Assembly (NCBI GenBank): GCA_029261195.1
Contig: JAJDBU010000029.1
Coordinates: 1 to 63,497, forward strand
From: Nitrospirota bacterium
GTDB lineage: Bacteria > Nitrospirota > Nitrospiria > SBBL01 > JAADHI01
Reading direction: 5' to 3'
Length of the DNA stretch: 63,497 bases
Program-made: the position numbers and the translations under genes
Shown: positions 53,628 to 62,522 of the stretch, in pieces
Layout of the letters: each line of letters starts with the position of its first letter
Position numbering within the stretch: the stretch's first letter is position 1
The notes under the pieces: model-generated
Database searches by the model: none
Seen by the model: only the letters and a program-made list of their open reading frames with translations
Told to the model about the DNA's origin: nothing

Positions 53628-54161
53628 TCAGACAACCTTGAGTTGAAGTTGCTCATTTTCCACTTCGTAGAGATAGTGAGCCTTTTTTAGAATCGTCTGA
53701 AACGCGTTTAGATCAATGGGTTTTGAAAAGAAATCGTAGGCTCCCTGGCTCACGGCATTGATCTCATTACTGCGTTCCATATTTCCGGAAACGATGATCA
53801 CCTTGGTCATCGGCGCTTCGTCCAGGAAAGCCTTGAGCAGTCTCAGACCCTCAATTTCAGTTCTGGGACGAGGAGGAAGGCCAAGATCAAGGACAACAAG
53901 AGGGGGACGTTCCTTTTTGAATACGGACAAAGCACACACCCCGTCTTCAGCGAGACTGACCTCGTAATCGTTTGAGAGGCCCCATTTCATCTGCGTCAAA
54001 ATCGCTTCGTCGTCATCAACAATGAGCAGTTTCGTTTTTTTTGAAAGCGCTTCCGAAGTTTCTAATATTTCTGAAGTTTCTGAAGTTTCTGATGACCCAC
54101 TGTCTTTCGGCTTTGCTCCGGAAGATGGAGAAGATCCGTTTTTTTTATTTTCTATTCTCAT
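53628..54161 (-). CDS. stand-alone receiver protein, PrsR-like
   Basis: 177 residues. A Ser/Thr/Glu-rich tail (repeated SETSE, 1-40) precedes one receiver domain: IVDDDEAIL, VVLDLGLPPRPRTEIEGL (phospho-Asp), IIVSGNMERSNEINAVSQGAYDFFSKPID, ending HYLYEVENEQLQ. The wording is that of the PEP-CTERM-box regulator PrsR, whose receiver is followed by a sigma54 AAA+ domain and HTH. Here the protein stops right at that junction. Output must come from protein interaction, or the gene is a truncation product. Confidence 0.82.
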   Translation of the reverse strand: MRIENKKNGSSPSSGAKPKDSGSSETSETSEILETSEALSKKTKLLIVDDDEAILTQMKWGLSNDYEVSLAEDGVCALSVFKKERPPLVVLDLGLPPRPRTEIEGLRLLKAFLDEAPMTKVIIVSGNMERSNEINAVSQGAYDFFSKPIDLNAFQTILKKAHYLYEVENEQLQLKVV

Positions 54162-54231
54162 GTTTTTTCGTTTTAATCACATGAATACTCTAACTATACC
54201 CCAGGTTTATCTATGCGTACATGATCCCGGG

Positions 54232-54269
54232 CGATCCATCGCCTACCAATCGATCCATCGCCTACCAAT
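54232..54269. repeat. 19-bp tandem duplication at the 3' end of fabH
   Basis: Two exact copies of a unit CGATCCATCGCCTACCAAT (54232-54250 and 54251-54269). The second copy contains the fabH stop codon, so the duplication left the coding sequence intact. Confidence 0.8.
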
Positions 54270-55233
54270 CGATGAGCGCATTTCCCCAGGTAATGCCGCC
54301 ACCAAAGGCAGAAAGCAGCACCCGCTCTCCTTTTTTGATTTTTTTCTCTTCCAGGGCGACATCGAGCGCGATGGGAATCGTCGATGAAGAGGTATTGCCG
54401 AAGCGCGAGAGCGTGATATGAACACGATCAGCGGGGATGGCGTTCCGCCTTAAAATAGCCTCCAGGATTCTTAGATTCGCCTGATGAAAAATATAGTGAT
54501 CAATTTGATCAAAAGAGAGTGAGAGAGACTTTAGAAATTTAAGCAGCTCCCGTTCCATTGTTTTGACAGCGGTTCGGAAGAGTTTCTGCCCCGCCATCTG
54601 CATGTAATGCCGTCCTCTTGCAAGTGATTCAATACTTAAGGGCTCCAGTGATCCGCCCGCCGGAAGCCGGATGAGCCTGTGAGCCCTGCCGTCCGCACCG
54701 AGCTGAATTTTACAGAGCCCCCCTTCTCCCTTCGAGAGAATCATCGCCCCTGCGCCGTCGGCAAACAGGATTGCAGTTGCAGCATCATCCGGATTAATCG
54801 ACCTTGACTTGATTTCCGATGAGGCGATCAAAACATGTTTCGCCGAGTCGGTGCATAAATATTGATCCGCAACCGAAAGTGCATACAAAAATCCCGAGCA
54901 GGAGGCATTCAGATCGAATGCCGGAATATTTCGGGTGGAAAGCCCGCGTTGCACCAGGCAGGCTGTTGAGGGGAAGAACATATCTGCTGAGCTTGTTGTC
55001 ACGAGAATCAGGTCAATCGCCTCCGATGAAAGTCCCGCTGCAAGCAAGGCTTTCTTAGAGGCTTCAATGGCGAGGCTCGCTGTCGTCTCTTTCGGATCCG
55101 CCCAATGCCGGGTCACGATTCCGGTTCTTTTTAGAATCTCTTCCGGGTAGATTCCAAGGCGCTCAGAAAGTTGATTGTTCGTCACAATCCGCTTTGGAAG
55201 CGCCCGCCCTGTTCCAATAATCGTCGTTGGCAT
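54262..55233 (-). CDS. fabH: 3-oxoacyl-[ACP] synthase III (FabH-like)
   Basis: 323 residues. Catalytic Cys in LNASCSGFLYAL (about 113), His in DHYIFHQANLRI (about 245) and Asn in LSRFGNTSSSTIP (about 275), the full KAS III triad. It condenses acetyl-CoA (or a branched or special acyl-CoA) with malonyl-ACP. Away from the usual fab cluster, so it may make a special primer rather than housekeeping fatty acids. Confidence 0.9.
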   Translation of the reverse strand: MPTTIIGTGRALPKRIVTNNQLSERLGIYPEEILKRTGIVTRHWADPKETTASLAIEASKKALLAAGLSSEAIDLILVTTSSADMFFPSTACLVQRGLSTRNIPAFDLNASCSGFLYALSVADQYLCTDSAKHVLIASSEIKSRSINPDDAATAILFADGAGAMILSKGEGGLCKIQLGADGRAHRLIRLPAGGSLEPLSIESLARGRHYMQMAGQKLFRTAVKTMERELLKFLKSLSLSFDQIDHYIFHQANLRILEAILRRNAIPADRVHITLSRFGNTSSSTIPIALDVALEEKKIKKGERVLLSAFGGGITWGNALIDW

Positions 55234-55485
55234 AAAAACCCCTGATGGAGAAGCGGATTGTCCTATAAAAATCAGTTGGGCGCAGCTTGGACGTGCAAGT
55301 AATTGATGTGCATAGTGAATTGAAAAACTTACGAGTCACCTTATTGGTGATGAGCAAGTTTTTGAATTTGCTTGGTGCATCAAGGACTTGTGTGGACTGC
55401 TGTGTTCCAACTGATTTTTATAGGATTATAAAAGCCGACCTGAATGGTGTCAATCTGAGAAAAAAGCCAGACTATTCATGAGTCT

Positions 55486-55500
55486 GTTATAATCCCAGGC
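55486..55500 (+). promoter_or_regulatory. extended -10 promoter immediately before rnr
   Basis: GTTATAATCCCAGGC: TATAAT at 55488-55493 with TG one base ahead (extended -10). The start codon is at 55501, about where transcription would begin, so the rnr mRNA may be leaderless. No matching -35 is evident. Confidence 0.5.
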
Positions 55501-57690
55501 ATGAATCGAGCGCCTTACAACCAAAATACAAAAACAAAATTGCAGCAGGCCCTAAGCCAATCGGAGTATCCGCTGCTCATCAAGGAAGTGATGAAAGCGA
55601 TGAACTGTCACAAATCGGACCAGCCTGAGATCAAAACACATCTCCGTAATATGGTAAAAACCGGTGAAGTCGTCCGGATTCAGGGAAACCGTTACGGGCT
55701 GCCACAGAAACTGGACTTGGTCGTCGGACGCTTCAAGGGCCATCGGGAGGGTTACGGCTTTGTGTTGCCGGACATTGAAGAGGGAGGAGGGGAAGGGGAG
55801 GACGATGTCTACATCAATGCCAGACACTCAAATGACGCAATGCACGGCGACCATGTCTGCGCACGGATTGAGGCAAGAAAAACCGGGGGCAAACGCGAGG
55901 GGCGAATTATCCGAATTGTTGAGCGTGCTCACAAGCATCTAGTCGGTCGCTATGAAGTTGAAAGAGATTACGGTTTTGTCATCCCCGCCGAGCGACGCAT
56001 CGTACATGATCTTTTTATTCCGAAAGGTGAGGCCCAGGGTGCAGAACACGGGGATATTGTATTGGCTGAAATTCTTAGCTACCCCACAAAGCGGCGCAAT
56101 GCGGAAGCGAAGGTTGTAAAGAGACTCGGAAAGCCTACATCCCCTAAAATTGACACCGAGATCGTCCTGACCTCCTACGGGCTTTCAGAATATTTCCCTG
56201 AAAAAGTCGCCACGGAAGCAGATGCGATTGAAGAGCGGATTTCCGCAGCCATGCTTGCCGGCCGCATCGATCTTCGTAATCTTCCGACTGTGACGATCGA
56301 CGGCAAAGACGCGCGTGATTTTGATGATGCCATCTCAATAGAAAAGATCGCATCGGGTTATCGCCTCTGGGTGCATATTGCCGATGTGGCCCACTATGTG
56401 CCGGAAGGCGGGGTACTCGACCGGGAAGCCTTTCAGCGCGGGACTTCGGTTTATTTTCCAGACAAAGTCCTGCCGATGCTTCCCGAAAAGTTGTCAAACG
56501 GGGTCTGCAGTCTCAAGCCGAAAGTTGATCGTCTGACTCTGACGGTCGAAATCGACTTTGACGAGCTCGGAAATCGACTGAAGCACCGAGTCTATGAAAG
56601 TATCATCCGGAGTGATGAACGGATGACTTACAGCGACGTTTGGGAGAGTCTTGAGGGCTCGAAGCCTGAATTGCTTAGGCGCTACGCCGACCTGCTTCCC
56701 CGGTTTCGTCTCATGGAGGCCCTTGCCAAATTATGCCGAAAAATCCGACATCAACGAGGCAGTCTGGATTTTGAGATTCCCGAAGCCCTTATCATCATGG
56801 GTCCGACGGGGGAAACCCTTGACATCGTCCGGGGAGAGCGCAATTTTGCGCATCGGATCATCGAAGAATTTATGTTGGCCGCAAATGAAACAGTGGCATA
56901 TTATATGACGAGTCGTCACTTACCCATGATCTATCGTATTCACGAGCCGCCCGCGCCCGAGCGGATAGCCGCCTTCAATGAACTGGTCCGCCAAAGCGGA
57001 TTAAGTCCGAAACGAAGGGACAAAGAGGGAGAAAAGAAGCTCAGCGCCAAGGCCTTGAGTGAAATACTGGAAGCAGTAAAGGGACGCCCGGAAGAACAGT
57101 TGATGAATCAGCTGCTTCTGCGTGCCATGCGGCAGGCCTGTTATTTTGAGGAAAACAGAGGGCACTTCGGCCTTGCCTCTCCCGAGTATACGCACTTTAC
57201 TTCTCCGATCCGCCGCTATCCCGATCTCGTTGTCCATCGACTAATAAAATCAGTCCTGCATTCAAAGCTATCTGAGGCGGACAAGGAAAAGTGGCGAATG
57301 AAGCTTCCGAAAATTGCCAAACAGGCCTCGGCACGGGAGCGGGTCGCAGTGGAAGCCGAGCGGGAGGTCATGCAGCGGAAAAAGGTGAAGTTTATGGCCG
57401 ACAAGATCGGCAGACGCTATCAGGGCCTGATTACCGGCGTCACCGGCTATGGCCTCTTCGTAATGCTCGACGAACTCTTTGTCGAGGGCATGGTTCATGT
57501 CAGCAGTTTAAACGATGATTATTACCTGTACGATGAAAAAACGCATTCCCTCATCGGAAAGACGCGTCGTATTCGCTACCGGCTTGGACAAACCCTTGAG
57601 GTCATCGTTCACGAGGCAGATCTTGAAAACTGGCGGGTCGATTTAAGAATTGTTAGAGAAAGAAAAGGAAAAAAATCGAAGCAGGCGTGA
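55501..57690 (+). CDS. rnr: ribonuclease R
   Basis: 729 residues. Winged-helix N-domain (1-65), two cold-shock domains (GRFKGHREGYGFVLPD, YEVERDYGFVIP), RNB catalytic domain with IDGKDARDFDDAISIE (the four-Asp site, about 262-277) and ENRGHFGLASPEYTHFTSPI, and a C-terminal S1 domain (about 640-720) ending in a basic tail. A 3'-5' exoribonuclease that degrades structured RNA and takes part in rRNA quality control. Confidence 0.95.
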   Translation: MNRAPYNQNTKTKLQQALSQSEYPLLIKEVMKAMNCHKSDQPEIKTHLRNMVKTGEVVRIQGNRYGLPQKLDLVVGRFKGHREGYGFVLPDIEEGGGEGEDDVYINARHSNDAMHGDHVCARIEARKTGGKREGRIIRIVERAHKHLVGRYEVERDYGFVIPAERRIVHDLFIPKGEAQGAEHGDIVLAEILSYPTKRRNAEAKVVKRLGKPTSPKIDTEIVLTSYGLSEYFPEKVATEADAIEERISAAMLAGRIDLRNLPTVTIDGKDARDFDDAISIEKIASGYRLWVHIADVAHYVPEGGVLDREAFQRGTSVYFPDKVLPMLPEKLSNGVCSLKPKVDRLTLTVEIDFDELGNRLKHRVYESIIRSDERMTYSDVWESLEGSKPELLRRYADLLPRFRLMEALAKLCRKIRHQRGSLDFEIPEALIIMGPTGETLDIVRGERNFAHRIIEEFMLAANETVAYYMTSRHLPMIYRIHEPPAPERIAAFNELVRQSGLSPKRRDKEGEKKLSAKALSEILEAVKGRPEEQLMNQLLLRAMRQACYFEENRGHFGLASPEYTHFTSPIRRYPDLVVHRLIKSVLHSKLSEADKEKWRMKLPKIAKQASARERVAVEAEREVMQRKKVKFMADKIGRRYQGLITGVTGYGLFVMLDELFVEGMVHVSSLNDDYYLYDEKTHSLIGKTRRIRYRLGQTLEVIVHEADLENWRVDLRIVRERKGKKSKQA

Positions 57691-57706
57691 TCCCTCATTG
57701 TCCCTA

Positions 57707-60700
57707 TTAAATCGGAGCGATTTTTTCTTTCGTGAACTGCTTTTTAATATTAAGCATCAAGGTAAAAAGCGCCGGCACGAGAAAAAGGGTAAACACGGTC
57801 GATAAGACCAGGCCGCCCACAACGACACTGCCGATGCCTCTGTAGATTTCTGAACCCGCTCCGGTGAATAGCACCAATGGAAGCATACCGAAAACAGAGG
57901 TGAGTGTGCTCATGAAGATCGGACGGATGCGGACACGCACCGAACGCTGCATTGCGTCTGCAGGGTTCTTTTTCTCAAGCGCTTCTTCGTCCTCTTCCCG
58001 CATATAATGAAGGGCCTGATGGACAATCAGAATGGCGTTGTTGACCACTATCCCAATCAGGATGATGAAACCCAACATCGTCAGGATATCGAGGGTCTGA
58101 TAGGCCACAAAGTTGCTGACCATCCAAAGTCCTAAAAAACCGCCACCCGCTGCCAGTGGCACGCTGATCATGATGACAAAAGCGTAAAAAAAGGACTCAA
58201 AGAGAGAGGAGATGAGGAGATAGGTGATGAAACCCGCAAGAATGAGATTCCATTTGACCGCCTCTTTCGTCACCACAAGGTCGTCCGCCGTACCGCTCAT
58301 TGTGACGCGATAGGGTGCTTTGAGCCTCCCCTGCGCCTTCATCGGAGCAATGACTTCTTCATTGATCCGTTCCATGACTTCCTGCAAAGGCAGTTCTATC
58401 GGTGGAACAACTCGTATTGAGACGGTTCGGTCCCGCTCAAGGTGATTGACCTGCTCCGGCCCGTTCGTGACAATTACCTCCGCAAGGGAACCCAGGGTTA
58501 CGATTTTTCCTGTTGGTGTCCGGATCACTGCTTGCTCCAGATTGTCGGTTTGCCATTGCTCGTCTGGCTTACCCGTGACAACGAGGTCGATTCGTTTTCC
58601 CTCTTCAAAATAGTCGCTCGCGATGCCTCCGTCTAAAAGGAGGTCTACAATGTTTCCGAGCGCCTCTGCCGAAAGACCGACATCGGCCATGCGGACCGGA
58701 TCCGGTAGAATTTGAACTTCCGGGGCGCCGAGATCAAGGCTGGGTACCGGGCGGAGCTGGGCCGCAGGCATCATGCCCATCACTTGTCCGAAAGTCCCTC
58801 CCGCCAGCCCGACCAGTTGGCGCAGATCGGGACCGGAAAAGGCAATATCAATGGATCGTCCCGCTCCGAGTCCCCTGGAAAAGAGTCCCGATTGCAGGAC
58901 AATGGCGATCATGCCGGGGATTTTGCGCAGAGTCTGTTGCATGACCGGGATCATCTCGCGTATGCGGGCGGGGTCTTTCGTTCGAAGCCCCATGAAGACT
59001 TGTCGACCCGAAGCGACATAGAAAAAATTCGTAATGGCCGGGCCTTCCGGATCACTGGATTTCGGGCTGCCCTCATCCTTTTCCCAGTAGGGTCTCAGGT
59101 CGGCTTCGATTCCCTCTCCGATCTCCCGTATCTCTTCCAGGTTATATCCGGGCGGTGGCAGGAGAATGCCGAGTACGAGATTTCGGTTCCCTTCCGGCAG
59201 GTATTCGGCCTTCGGCATCAGGAACCAGGCCAAGCCGATTGAAAACAGGGTGAGTCCTATAACGACCACTCCGGAGAGAAAAGGTCGTCGGCAAATCAGG
59301 CCCACGGTTCTTGCGATCGCGTCAGCAATACGGACGGCGGCAGGAACAAGGCCTAAGAGCTGGTTTTCGTCCTTCTTCTTTCCCTTTCCCCCGGCGCTCA
59401 GGCCATCTACGCCTCCTCCGATGACTCTGGATGCAAAGGTCGGGATGACTGTCATGGCGACAATCAGGCTAAGAGCGACGCTGGCGCTGATGGCGATGGC
59501 AATGTCTTTGAAGAGTTGTCCCACCTGTTCCTCAATAAAAAAGATCGGGAGAAAGACGGCGATGGTCGTGAGGGTGCTGGCGAAGACGGCCCCCCAGACC
59601 TCGTCCATGCCATCGACAACCGCCTCTTTACGATCCTTGCCCATCTGGCGATGTCGGTAGATATTTTCCAGTACGACAATGGCGACATCGACGACCATGC
59701 CGACGGCAAAGGCCATACCCGCCAGAGAGACGACGTTGAGGTTTCGTCCAAGCAAGAGCAGGACGATGAAGGTCCCGACAACGCTAATCGGGATGGCGGT
59801 TGCAACAATCAAGGTCGATGAGGCGCTCCTTAGAAAAAGAAGGAGGACGGCAATCGCCAGAAATCCACCGACGATGAGGTTCTGCTGAACAAGTTCAATT
59901 GAACTATTGATGTAGTCTGTTTCGTCATAGACCTGGGTGATGATGAGCCGATTGTCCTTCAGAAGGTTTTCGTTAAGCTCTTTGAGCGCCTCTCGCAGAC
60001 CGTCCATGACATCAAGGGTGTTGGCGCCCGATTCCTGGAGTACATTGATGGCAACAGCAGGGTCGCCGTTTTGTCGAACCGTTCTCAAGGGTTTTTTGAA
60101 GCCGAGCCCGACTTCTGCCACATCTCCGACACGGATCTGCCTGCCGTCAATGGATTTGATCACGACATTTTCGATGTCTTGAGGCGAGCGGTATTTACCG
60201 AGGGTTCGCACCAGGTAACGCCGTTTTCCCTCTTCAAAGTCGCCCGCGCTGACATCGGCATTTTCTCGTGCCAGGGCCTGCTTTAAATCAAGCAAGGTAA
60301 TATCGCGTGCGGCAATAGCGTTCGGATTGATACGAACTTGCATCTCTCGAACCCTGCCACCGTAGATATTACTGATGGCCACGCCCGGAACCCGTTCAAA
60401 TCGCGCCTTGATAAAATCTTCGGCAAAATCGTGGTAAGTGTTGATGTCGGTTTGATTTCCGGGAAGGGTCTTAAGGATAAACCAGGCGATGGCGGAAGAA
60501 TTGGTGTTGACGGTTCTTAAGATCGGTTGATCGGCATCTTTAGGCTTATCTTTGACCTGATTCAGACGGTTGGAGACTTCAAGCAGGGAGGTATCCAGGT
60601 TTGTCCCGGTCTCAAAGGTGAGTACAATGGACGCCTGACTTTCCCGGCTTTCACTGGTCATTTCGATCAGTCCGGGAATGGCCTTCAGTTGCTCTTCCTG

Positions 60701-60898
60701 CCGCTCTGTGACTTCTCTCTCAATCTCGCGCGGACTGGCCCCGCGCCAGAAGGTTTCGACCGTGATTTCCGGTTTGATGACTTCCGGTGTCAGTTGGATG
60801 GGGATTTCAAAGAGGGCAATCAGCCCGAAAAGCAGGACGAGGATGACACCGACGCTCACGGTCACCGGGCGATCAATCATGCTTTGAATGGGTTTCAT
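57707..60898 (-). CDS. RND-family efflux permease (AcrB/HAE1-like)
   Basis: 1063 residues, twelve membrane helices in two halves with large periplasmic loops. Opening KPIQSMIDRPVTVSVGVILV; TM4 motif GMAFAVGMVVDVAIVVLENI; TM10-11 GIVVNNAILIVHQAL. Compared with AcrB the Asp407 equivalent is kept, but the Asp408 equivalent is Val and the Lys940 equivalent is Asn. A Gly/Lys-rich linker lies near residue 500. Works with the adaptor encoded upstream (four-base overlap). No TolC-like gene in the window. Substrates unknown. Confidence 0.92.
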   Translation of the reverse strand: MKPIQSMIDRPVTVSVGVILVLLFGLIALFEIPIQLTPEVIKPEITVETFWRGASPREIEREVTERQEEQLKAIPGLIEMTSESRESQASIVLTFETGTNLDTSLLEVSNRLNQVKDKPKDADQPILRTVNTNSSAIAWFILKTLPGNQTDINTYHDFAEDFIKARFERVPGVAISNIYGGRVREMQVRINPNAIAARDITLLDLKQALARENADVSAGDFEEGKRRYLVRTLGKYRSPQDIENVVIKSIDGRQIRVGDVAEVGLGFKKPLRTVRQNGDPAVAINVLQESGANTLDVMDGLREALKELNENLLKDNRLIITQVYDETDYINSSIELVQQNLIVGGFLAIAVLLLFLRSASSTLIVATAIPISVVGTFIVLLLLGRNLNVVSLAGMAFAVGMVVDVAIVVLENIYRHRQMGKDRKEAVVDGMDEVWGAVFASTLTTIAVFLPIFFIEEQVGQLFKDIAIAISASVALSLIVAMTVIPTFASRVIGGGVDGLSAGGKGKKKDENQLLGLVPAAVRIADAIARTVGLICRRPFLSGVVVIGLTLFSIGLAWFLMPKAEYLPEGNRNLVLGILLPPPGYNLEEIREIGEGIEADLRPYWEKDEGSPKSSDPEGPAITNFFYVASGRQVFMGLRTKDPARIREMIPVMQQTLRKIPGMIAIVLQSGLFSRGLGAGRSIDIAFSGPDLRQLVGLAGGTFGQVMGMMPAAQLRPVPSLDLGAPEVQILPDPVRMADVGLSAEALGNIVDLLLDGGIASDYFEEGKRIDLVVTGKPDEQWQTDNLEQAVIRTPTGKIVTLGSLAEVIVTNGPEQVNHLERDRTVSIRVVPPIELPLQEVMERINEEVIAPMKAQGRLKAPYRVTMSGTADDLVVTKEAVKWNLILAGFITYLLISSLFESFFYAFVIMISVPLAAGGGFLGLWMVSNFVAYQTLDILTMLGFIILIGIVVNNAILIVHQALHYMREEDEEALEKKNPADAMQRSVRVRIRPIFMSTLTSVFGMLPLVLFTGAGSEIYRGIGSVVVGGLVLSTVFTLFLVPALFTLMLNIKKQFTKEKIAPI

Positions 60899-61989
60899 TT
60901 AGGCACGACTTGAACCGCCTGGCCGTTTCGCAAGCGTTCGTTTCCACGAATGACAACTAAAGCGCCTTCCTGAATGTCGCCATTTATTTCTATCAAATCG
61001 CCTTTTGACTTGCCGATCTGAACGCTTTGTTGCAGGGCCTTGCCCTCCGCTACCACAAAAACAAAGATCTGCCCGTCTTTACGAATCACAGCATCTTTGT
61101 CGGCCATTAAGACGGAACGTCTTTGCCCCAAGTCGAAACTGGCCCTGGCAAGCATCCCTTCTTTGATACGAAGGGCCTTGTTCTCGACATAGATCTCAAG
61201 GGGAAAGAGCCGGGACGAGCGATCACCTTCCGGGATCAGAGCGTGAATTATTCCAATGAATTTTTCTCCTGGAATCGCGTCAAATCCGACCTGAACCGCC
61301 GTGCCTATCAGAATATCGGGAACATATTTTTCGGGCAGATCCACCAGGATACGCACCTTTGATGCATCCGTTAACTGCAAGACACTGCCACCCTTTGTCA
61401 CCCACTCGCCCTCTGCTATCAACTCCCGTGTAACAATGCCTGTAAAGGGAGCGCGAACGTCTTTTTTAGCGAGCAAATCTTCCAGCTGCAACTGTGCCGC
61501 CTTGTTCACGGCGACACTTTCTTCCATTTCGCGCAAGCGATGTAAGGCCTCCCGATAGACCTTTTCAGAAACCAGCGATGCCTCCATCAGCTTCTCCGCC
61601 CGTTTCAGATCGTCTCGCGCCGTTGCAAGACGGGCAAGCGCCGCATTCCCTTCCGCCTCCGATTCCTTCAGTTGAAGCAAAAGCTCACTTGCGCCCAGCC
61701 TTGCCAGAACCTGTGCTTTTATAACTGAGGCCCCCCGCCGCACAAATAGGGCCTCGACCCTTCCGGAGGCTTCACTTGCAACCCGGCTTGTCCGCCACGA
61801 TTCCACCGTGCCGATCAAGGGAATCCGATCCTGAAGACTCTCACGCACAACAGGCGAGACAAGAACTTTCGCCGGAGGACGATCCTGGGCGAGTGCTTGC
61901 TGATACAGCAAACAGATTGTCAGGAAAAAAAAGAACCGGCTCAGGGAGGTGCAAGCAGGGATTATTCTGCCTGTTTCTAATCTACGCAT
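60895..61989 (-). CDS. RND membrane-fusion (periplasmic adaptor) protein
   Basis: 364 residues from the ATG at 61989; a TTG-started ORF reaches 62037. Signal segment (about 15-32), then biotin-lipoyl-like hairpin (VASEASGRVEALFVRRGASV, about 65-85), coiled coil (about 100-165), VRAPFTGIVTRELIAEGEWV and beta-barrel domains. It bridges the permease to an outer-membrane channel. First gene of the two-gene efflux operon. Confidence 0.9.
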   Translation of the reverse strand: MRRLETGRIIPACTSLSRFFFFLTICLLYQQALAQDRPPAKVLVSPVVRESLQDRIPLIGTVESWRTSRVASEASGRVEALFVRRGASVIKAQVLARLGASELLLQLKESEAEGNAALARLATARDDLKRAEKLMEASLVSEKVYREALHRLREMEESVAVNKAAQLQLEDLLAKKDVRAPFTGIVTRELIAEGEWVTKGGSVLQLTDASKVRILVDLPEKYVPDILIGTAVQVGFDAIPGEKFIGIIHALIPEGDRSSRLFPLEIYVENKALRIKEGMLARASFDLGQRRSVLMADKDAVIRKDGQIFVFVVAEGKALQQSVQIGKSKGDLIEINGDIQEGALVVIRGNERLRNGQAVQVVPK

Positions 61990-62360
61990 ATTCCGCCATC
62001 CAATTTCATAGCCCAAAAGTAGCAGAACTTGTCTCAAGGATCAATCAAAGTAAAAGCAAGGTAATAGCAAAGTAAAAGCAGCCAAAGGACAAAAACGAAA
62101 TCGATACGGCAGGAAAATAGATAGTCTTTTTCACATAAAACCGGTAACGGGTTCCACACCTCCCTTCAATACAAGTGGGCCCCACAATGGAAAATGAAAT
62201 GCACGTATTTTATATTTATAAATTTTTTAAGTAAATTTTCTATTAAACTACGCGATTTATCGTCCTAAAACAAAAAAACAAGCACTTGAAGACTCCGCCA
62301 CACCCACTTTGGCATTCCAATTGTAATGAGAACCTGGCAACTGTGAAATCCTTTGCTCAA

Positions 62361-62430
62361 AGCAAATCTATTGAAAAGTAGAGACGCAGAGCAACGGGAC
62401 TAAAGAAGCTTAGGGCCTACTCCGAATACT
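62361..62430 (+). ncRNA. possible GEMM-class cyclic-dinucleotide riboswitch
   Basis: AGCAAA is followed by a hairpin closed by a GAAA tetraloop (TCTATT GAAA AGTAGA, 62368-62383), then GACGCAGAGC (consensus GACGCAAAGC) and ACGGGACTAAAG, which resembles the tetraloop-receptor arm. These are the conserved parts of GEMM-I c-di-GMP or cGAMP aptamers in their usual order. The 3' half is less clear. It precedes a secreted FN3 protein, a typical GEMM target. The stretch 62038-62360 contains no gene I can support. Confidence 0.45.
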
Positions 62431-62476
62431 GCCAATATTAAAGACTATTGCAGGCCCTTCTTCCATGTCCGCCGGG

Positions 62477-62512
62477 CCGCCAAAGGATGTTTGACTTTTT
62501 TCCTTTCGGTGG
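62477..62512 (+). promoter_or_regulatory. hairpin that can mask the FN3-gene ribosome-binding site
   Basis: CCGCC-AAAGGA (62477-62487) pairs with TCCTTT-C-GGTGG (62501-62512). GGTGG overlaps the first two bases of the Shine-Dalgarno GGAGG (62511-62515), seven bases before the ATG at 62523. Suits a translational expression platform for the upstream RNA. Confidence 0.5.
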
Positions 62513-62522
62513 AGGCGTTTTC

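Noticed and set aside
54022-54387. Plus-strand frame spanning the receiver and fabH 3' ends
   Set aside because: Composed of antisense reading of two real genes and the 19-bp tandem duplication.
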